From the NCBI GenBank assembly GCA_020747065.1, contig JAGMVK010000008.1, positions 1,674,001 to 1,738,000 of the forward strand: a stretch of 64,000 bases of DNA, in the 5' to 3' direction. Numbering within the stretch: the first letter of the stretch is position 1; the number at the start of each line of letters is the position of its first letter. Position numbers and translations under genes: made by a program. The notes beneath the pieces were generated by a model. The model was not told where the DNA came from. It saw only the letters and a list, made by a program, of their open reading frames with translations, and made no database searches. Shown here piece after piece: positions 57,579 to 64,000 of this stretch. The stretch comes from Cadophora sp. MPI-SDFR-AT-0126 (taxonomy: Eukaryota; Ascomycota; Leotiomycetes; Helotiales; Ploettnerulaceae).

Positions 57579-58580
57579 CTATCCGGCGACAATCTGCTGC
57601 CCGTAGCCATGGTTCATGAAGTATGGTTGCTTGGGCTGAATGTTGCAGCTGCCACAGTTGCAATCCGCGGAACTGTGGTCCCAGATATTCCCGTAATGGT
57701 GACCATAATGGTTGTCATAAGGAGTGAATGGAGTGAGTTGCGGGTTGATATGTGTGGGAACGTATGTGGCATGCGTTTGTGGCTGATAACCTCTCGAATA
57801 TTGATTGAACACGGCCCAATCGTTGTAGCGAGGAGCTCCGCCAGTTGCACTCATATACTCGGGCGTATTGAGACCTGAGTCGGGAGCGGATGGAGGCGTG
57901 AGATGTGGCGTAGGATACGAGTTGACCCAAGCCGACTGGTCATAACCAGAATGGAATCCAGACTGAGGACGCTCTCGCGAAGAACTCTTGGGATACGCAT
58001 TGTAGGCTTGGGAATATGGACGCGGGCGCTGGACGTTTGTATCGATTTGGGCAAGAGGCATGGGCGCGAGGCGATCAAGGGTCGCTTTGCGTTGAATGTT
58101 CTTGCCCTCGCGCCATTCGTTCCAGCTTTGCAGCCACGCATTGAAGTCCTTGCTCGTGTCAAGATTGACATACAAGTTCCATTCCATGGCCTCTAGCCAT
58201 TCGTGTTCCATGGTGTTCAGCTCGGAAACGGGAATACCACTGACTTCTGACCATGATCGGTTCTGAAATGTATTATCGTCCAAGAACTTGCTGCCCAGGA
58301 GGAGACCGATCGTCAACATTCGCCAGACAACACCGTCGGTGACTTTGCAAGGACCGGCGGCCTTGAGCATGTTCATTCGTCTTGCGAGGTAATTCATGCC
58401 GAGAAGGATTGTTGTGCTTGGCAGGCGAGTAGAAGTGAGCAACCCCTGGACGAATTTGCGGAAAGCTGGCGAAACGGAACCGCTGGGGAGGACAATTCGT
58501 TGAGCCATCTCAGCAATGTACTCCGTGAGCTGATCAATTTCATAGTCCAGAACGGCACAGACACCACCGGAAGTCAACAT
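57579..58580 (-). CDS. Pho80-like cyclin (Pcl/Clg1 type)
   Basis: This single exon encodes 333 residues. The cyclin box covers about residues 10-165: EYIAEMAQRIV, FVQGLLTSTRLPSTTILLGMNYLARR, VWRMLTIGLLLGSKFLDDNTF and MEHEWLEAMEWNLYVNL, the pattern of Pho85-binding cyclins. The C-terminal half is Tyr/Pro/His/Asn-rich (SQAYNAYP, YDNHYGHHYG) with a small Cys cluster DCNCGSC near residue 310. Such cyclins direct the Pho85 kinase in phosphate, carbon and morphogenesis signalling; the long Tyr-rich tail is nearer to Clg1 than to Pho80. It stands alone, with 2.9 kb downstream and more than 5 kb upstream free of genes. Confidence 0.88.
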   Translation of the reverse strand: MLTSGGVCAVLDYEIDQLTEYIAEMAQRIVLPSGSVSPAFRKFVQGLLTSTRLPSTTILLGMNYLARRMNMLKAAGPCKVTDGVVWRMLTIGLLLGSKFLDDNTFQNRSWSEVSGIPVSELNTMEHEWLEAMEWNLYVNLDTSKDFNAWLQSWNEWREGKNIQRKATLDRLAPMPLAQIDTNVQRPRPYSQAYNAYPKSSSRERPQSGFHSGYDQSAWVNSYPTPHLTPPSAPDSGLNTPEYMSATGGAPRYNDWAVFNQYSRGYQPQTHATYVPTHINPQLTPFTPYDNHYGHHYGNIWDHSSADCNCGSCNIQPKQPYFMNHGYGQQIVAG

Positions 58581-61500
58581 GATGGGCGGTCGAGAAGCTG
58601 ACAGAGAGAGATCTCTGTCAGAAACAAGAAGAAATAATTCTTCTTGCTTTGTCGAATATGCTGAGCGAGACGCTAGATATTCGAATGCTCGAGGGCTCGT
58701 GATGAAGAGTTCGGTGATGACAAGCTGACGAGGAAATTAAGAAGTCGGTGCGATGATTATTCTGCCATATGAATGAACTCGAAGAACGGCTGCAAAATCC
58801 CTCAACGTAGTCGGAGAAAGCGACAAACGTCACGCAACGTTTTCAAATCGGAGCGACCATGCGGCGAAGGGATGTTGTTCGTGGTGATGGACGATGTAGG
58901 TATTCTGAAGAACTTGGTTAGCCTTTTGATTCCGCACAGAGCTTTCCGCGACAACCCTCGGATCTTTTTTGTGAAATGTCAGGGAAATCAAAACAGACGT
59001 TGTTCGCTGTATCGACGCAGATGGGTTATTGAAGCAGTAGGCGTGTAAAATATTTTCGAGCGTCGAATGATGGTGGTGCAGATGTTCGTTCGAAGGATGT
59101 GACCATAACAAGCCGAAAATGCGAGGACAGAGAACCGAATTGACGATACCCAGTCCTCCGCTTTTCTCGCAAGTTCCTGGCTATTCGATCTGATCCTCCG
59201 GATTATGCAATGGAAATGTTTACGAACCTCCTAAGCTTTCCTGGCTGGGTTCTACCAAATGCCCTGGATCGCCGTCGTCGACTTCAGGATTGTGGCCTGT
59301 ACCGGTTCGAGAACGAAGAATCAAGATATCCTTTTCAATATCGAGAAAGGATGATACGAAGTCGAAAAGGATAAAGGCAAGGAGGAGAAGGAGGAGAGGA
59401 TCTCGCAGGTAGGATGTCGAGATGTTGGGGGGAGGTGAGGATGAGGATGAGGAGACGGAGACGGCGTTGCGAGTAGAATCAATTATTCTCTAAAGAGAGA
59501 AGAAGAAGAAGGAGAGGAGCAGGAGCAGGAGCCGGGCAAGCAGGGCAGGGCAGGCAGGCGCGGAAAGGGAAGGGAAGGGGGAAGGGAAGAGACCGGCCCC
59601 AGTGGCTCGCCTGGGACTGGTCTGGCTGTCTGGCTGTCTGGCACTGGCCACTGGAACGCTCCAGTATTACGCTAGGGTACACGATGCGCCACTAACCATG
59701 AGCGGAATGGAGTCAGCGGAGTTGGACTCAGGAGTGGAGGGAGATTCTTTCAGTCATTCTCATCATTCATTCATTCATCCATTCCGTCGCTGGGGCGAAC
59801 CAACCCAAGTTCCCTGCAGCCGAGTCTTTCCTCCTTTCCTCCTTTTTCCTGGACATTGGACTGGGTCATTATTTCATTATTTTCTCCTCCCCACCACACC
59901 ACCCAGACCCATCACCTCCTCTTCCCACGAGGCATCACTCGCATACGGATTAGAGAGAGTCATTAATATTGGTTGCATTATTAGTACATTTGGTGAGATG
60001 AGTAGCAGTTTTGATCATTCACACAACAGACAGCCGCTAGTCATCGTTCGCCTGTGTTTTCTTGTTTTACAGCACAACACGGTTGGTAGTTACATGATAC
60101 ATTCATACATACAGTACGCAAGTATTTGGTACTATTGCAGTAGTGTGGTACTTGAGTACTCTTCGACTCACATCGTGTTAGCATTGTCATCTCTATTATT
60201 GGTAGGCTACCCGGTGGTGTTGTTTTCCATCTCCAAACTGGCGGCGACATTCTCCGTAACACGCTCCGTGAGTCGCCTGGATCCCTCAGAAGGAGCAGCC
60301 TAGGATGGCGATGTCCAAGACTCCTCTCCCTCGTGTGGCCACCGCGCCGTCTGGCGCTGACAGATTTGTGAGGTGGTCGTCTGGCTTTTTAGGGGGGCAA
60401 TCTCAACCGCTTGATGAGCCAGCCTGTCCCACACAGTCCTAGCCAAATAATGTGCGAAGAGGCGGTGTCCAAGGGAGCCAATCACTGGCCCAAGGATGGA
60501 TCTTACTTTCGTCACCAGTCGAGGCCTGCTTCTGCCACGCTTCCTCTTCTTCTTCTGGTCTGCCTTTGCTCCGAAGCCACAACGATTATTGAGGGGAGGA
60601 GGACATTGAAATCCTCGCACCGCGAACAAGAACTCAGAACTCAAATTGCTGTTTCCCCGGCTATTATTACTGACCATCGCTCCACCCTTCATTCTTGGAG
60701 ACCCGAAACACTTCCGTGCCCCGGGCAACCTCGAGAATGAAAAATAGACTTCCCAATCGGATCAAAGACCAGCCCGTTCATCACAGTGGATATCACAATT
60801 ATCGAGCCTGTTCCAGGCACTCAAAGCTTTGATTTGAAAGCGTTGCAGCAAGCACCCACTGGTGAACTAACCACGATGGTCTCAGGTATTCGGGATCCCA
60901 CTCGATTATTTCCCGGGCTTGCGAGCTGCAGAAGACCCAGGACCCTTCTTTCTCCAGGATGAAGACCGGTTCGCGGCACCAAACACCGCCGCATATTTTG
61001 CTCGAGGTGTTTCAATTTTGGATGAAGACAATTTTAGGGGGCCCTGGAACTACTTTCGTACCTGTCGAGTCTCATGATGCCGCAAGGATTTCTCAGAAGC
61101 GAGTTCATCCACCAGCGACACCCCCTGCAGCAAATTAAGAAGGAGGTGCGCGCAATCAAAAGTCACTCACTCACTTAGCCTCGTGTGTCAAGCAGCCACC
61201 CATTCCAAAAACTCTCCCGGTGGCAGCCTGTCCACGACGGTCAGATGCTGCTGACTCTTCAGTGCAAATCTTGCCTCACGTCGTTCACGAGATGTCGCGT
61301 CGGCGTCATCCTCTGCCTACTGTACATATTGCCAGATCTCGAGTCCACAGTGCACAGTTCATGATCGTACAAGTGCAACCCTAAGCGGTCTTTTCCCTGA
61401 CTCTGGCCTGGCTCAAAGTAAAAATAACCCTCGCCGAAGAGAGTTTAGCCCAACCCGATATTTTTTTTCAATTTCACTCCAAGATCAGACGAAGTCGCGC

Positions 61501-64000
61501 AGGATGACCACCACCACCAAAATCTCCGCCACCGTTGGCAGCAGACCCGTTCGAAAGATGGGGCTGCCTGCCCGATACTGGGAGACCCTGAAATTTTGGC
61601 GAGACCATGACGATAGGTCTCGTCTCTTCCCCGACTTCGTACTTGTACTTTCATGATACTTACATGGAGTCGAGGCCGTCATACTCTGTACAAATTGGAT
61701 TAGTCCAAGTCGATCCCCTTTCGTTGCAGAATTTTCGCAACCTATGATCGCAACCTATGATATTCAGCTCAAAATCGTGCTTTAGTTCCGTGATCTTGAA
61801 TCGTCAGCCATACAACGCTTCCCACCCCATGTCATCCCATCCATACATCCACGATGCCGCCAACCAGGACAGTGATCCATCGTGAGCTTCACAGCCCGGA
61901 CGAACCGGAGCACTTAAACTGACCACAGCCTTACCTCATCCTCGCTCCCTCGAGCTCAATGGGGAAGCAGATTTGCACTGACGTCGCCGAATTGCCATCC
62001 CATCAGCCAACCCCAACCTCACAATTGGCTCTCACGGACACAAATACCATTCTGGCAACTCGCAGAAATCATGGCCTGAGGAAGTCCATTCCGCTGGAAC
62101 GACTCTGCATCACCACTCCACTTCACTCTCCTTCACCCTTCAAAAATACTTTGTGTCCCGCTCATGACATAACTGCTGTAGTCAACCTCCACCTTCAACA
62201 TTCACCACAAGTCCACCAGCCCACAATCAAGAGCGACACCGGCTTCAAAACGGCATGTCAATGAAGTACTTTCGTTACCCGCGGGTATTCTTTGCATTAT
62301 GAGTGGACTGGCGGCCTCGACCCCTCTTTGATACTGTAAAGTTTTCTCTTACTGGACCCTCTTTCTGCGCCTCTCGACACCCTCTACAAGGCACGCCAGA
62401 AAAAAATCCCACGTTGAAGCCCAACGAACCTTCCCCTCGTACTTAGCCATATACAGCTGCATGCATCGTGGACATCCATCCAATAGTCCATCATTCATCG
62501 TGACTATTTTTCTTCCTTTTTCGAACCAGAACCGCCTCGGCTTTCCCCCTCATCTAGTCGTCAAGATCCCACTCAAGACTCCAAGCCCCCGAGCAAATTA
62601 CTCATGACCTGCAGCATCGCATCGCATCCCCATCGCATCCCATCCCATCCTCAAGAACCACAACCGCAACCCCTCCATCATCCCGAGTGTATCCGTAACC
62701 ACGAGCCGACAATGTGCTTTTCCCCCCTCTCTCAAGACCCAGCCATGCCATCCAGACGCAGACCCTGACACACACATGCATCTTACTGGAGCCTAGAAAA
62801 ACGGCCCAGAAAGCCTTCAACGAACGAACGCACATGCAGATTTTCCATTCAGAACAGAAGGGCAACGCAACCCAGCGAACGCCAGCCAGGCAAGGGCAAG
62901 GGCAACGCAATGCAGACGGGCTGATATCTCCATTCCTGCTGTTCCGTTCGGCTCCATGACTGCAGCGTGCATGAGCGAACGAACCCTCGGGAAATGGTGA
63001 GCTTTGGGAAGGGGAGTGACGTGGAAGAGGAGATTGGCTCCGGCTCCCGTCGTTGAACTGAATGTAGGATTTTCCGAGGTCCGATATCATCCTGCGATTT
63101 TGAAGCTTTGGAGGTAGGTGAGAGAAAGTATTTGCTTCTTCAAGATCACATGTTAGTCACGTGGTATTTGAATACTGTCTGTTCCGTGGAACTCGAAGGG
63201 TCTATCCGCTATAGACTGGATGGTTTGTACGATGAGCTGTTAATTTAGGGTTATTTTTACCTTCTCTGTGCCCCATCTGGTCTTCCACCACAACACCAAG
63301 CCAAAATACTCAACTGACCCGGGGTTTGAAGTTTCATAAGACCTGATCACTATCTGTGGTTCTGGAATGGTCAGATGGTGGTCGAATGTCCTTTTTGTTT
63401 CCTTTTTTGTTTTTTTGCATCTTGCTCTCTTTCGTATCTCAGGAGATTTTTTCTTTTCTTTCACTTGCGTGTACACTTCGAAGTTGCACAACATCAGGCT
63501 CTTCTTCTATGCGTATTACTATTCTCACTGTCTCAGAGACATCCGATGATCCAATTCTGATGCGTTGAGCTCTGTGAGATCATTTGATTTTGCACATGCT
63601 TACAAGGAGAGGGTGACATTTTTTATGAGCGCTGGTACAGTCCATTCTCTTTGGTCCTTAGCCTGACGTACCTCAGATAAAGGGAGGTATAGAGAATGGA
63701 GAGCCTAGCCTTTATTTCCAATGATTATCGATTAATCAATTACGTCTTGATCTCCGCCTGTTACTGGGACTTCACACAACCATAGTATTGTCCTTTGTCA
63801 TCTCAAGTTGTCATTTCATCTACCTGGTCAAACCTCATCGTGATTGAAGGGCGCTGAGACAAAGAACTTCGTCTTCCGAGTCTACCTGGAAGAGATGGTT
63901 GGCAACTTTACCAGGAATCTTGATTCTGTGAGAGCTTCTTTGACGTACCCACGAGGTTGAGAATTGCGCTGCTGGGAAATGAAGACTTGAGGTATTGTAA
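58581..64000. other. Gene-free stretch of 5.4 kb upstream of the cyclin gene
   Basis: No coding gene can be supported on either strand. Low-complexity parts are a GA-rich tract at 59470-59595, a CTGGCTGT repeat near 59622-59642, a CATT repeat at 59758-59780, a 13-base tandem duplication (CGCAACCTATGAT) near 61736-61761 and a CATCGCATCC-type repeat near 62612-62650. Part of it is probably a long leader and promoter of the cyclin gene, and a gene start may lie beyond the window edge. Confidence 0.5.

Noticed and set aside
62602..63090. 162-codon minus-strand frame in the final gene-free stretch
   Set aside because: Low-complexity and repeat-derived composition, no domain and no supporting splice or promoter signals.
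1..64000. Scan by eye for tRNA genes, CRISPR-like arrays and transposon ends
   Set aside because: Several GTTCGA-containing sites (for example near 9460, 29406 and 42193) lack a matching A box and acceptor stem, and no regularly spaced repeats or terminal inverted repeats were found.

Overview
The window is nuclear DNA of a filamentous ascomycete (Pezizomycotina). Nearly every gene that can be modelled has short introns of about 46-130 bp with GT(A/G)NGT donors and (C/T)AG acceptors, genes lie on both strands without operons, and the recognisable proteins are eukaryotic (Rad51, Nup120, Vps26, Lsm8, Puf6). A Leotiomycetes-like relative fits the overall look of the proteins, but that placement is an inference from memory. 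I model 26 protein-coding units. I saw no tRNA or rRNA gene, transposon, CRISPR array or secondary-metabolite cluster.

Layout. 0.2-9.4 kb: a fluoroacetate/haloacetate dehalogenase-type hydrolase, a small mitochondrial-type protein, an eight-repeat Ish1 stress protein with a stress-type promoter element, a PIN-like auxin efflux carrier and a 72-residue small protein. 9.7-14.3 kb: three neighbours linked to ribosomes and translation, Puf6 (60S assembly), Gir2 (RWD partner of the DRG GTPase) and Acl4 (dedicated chaperone of ribosomal protein L4). 14.8-19.2 kb: two fungal proteins of unknown function around a 2.1 kb gene-free stretch with a run of 28 C. 20-27.8 kb: housekeeping genes RAD51, NUP120, VPS26 (retromer) and LSM8 (U6 snRNP). 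28.4-38.7 kb: a nucleoside hydrolase, two large low-complexity proteins of unknown function, the proteasome assembly chaperone Tma17/Adc17 and the mitochondrial rhomboid protease Pcp1.

39.6-49.2 kb: a divergent flavin disulphide oxidoreductase, a nine-exon PhoD-like phosphatase with an apparent GA-AG intron, and an omega-class glutathione transferase. The transferase lies directly downstream of, and may be spliced to, a basic NLS-bearing domain. 49.7-54.7 kb: phosphoketolase and acetate kinase are transcribed divergently from one 933 bp promoter region. Together they form a complete phosphoketolase-acetate kinase route (xylulose-5-P to acetyl-P to acetate + ATP). 57.6-58.6 kb: a Pho80-like cyclin with very large gene-free flanks; the last 5.4 kb of the window hold no gene I can support.

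No clearly new multi-gene system is visible. The strongest leads are the non-canonical GA-AG intron in the phosphatase, the possible fusion of a nuclear-type basic domain to an omega GST, the Xfp/Ack divergent pair, the complete fluoroacetate-dehalogenase active site, the 29-nt microexon, and the repeat-phased introns plus stress element of the Ish1 gene.
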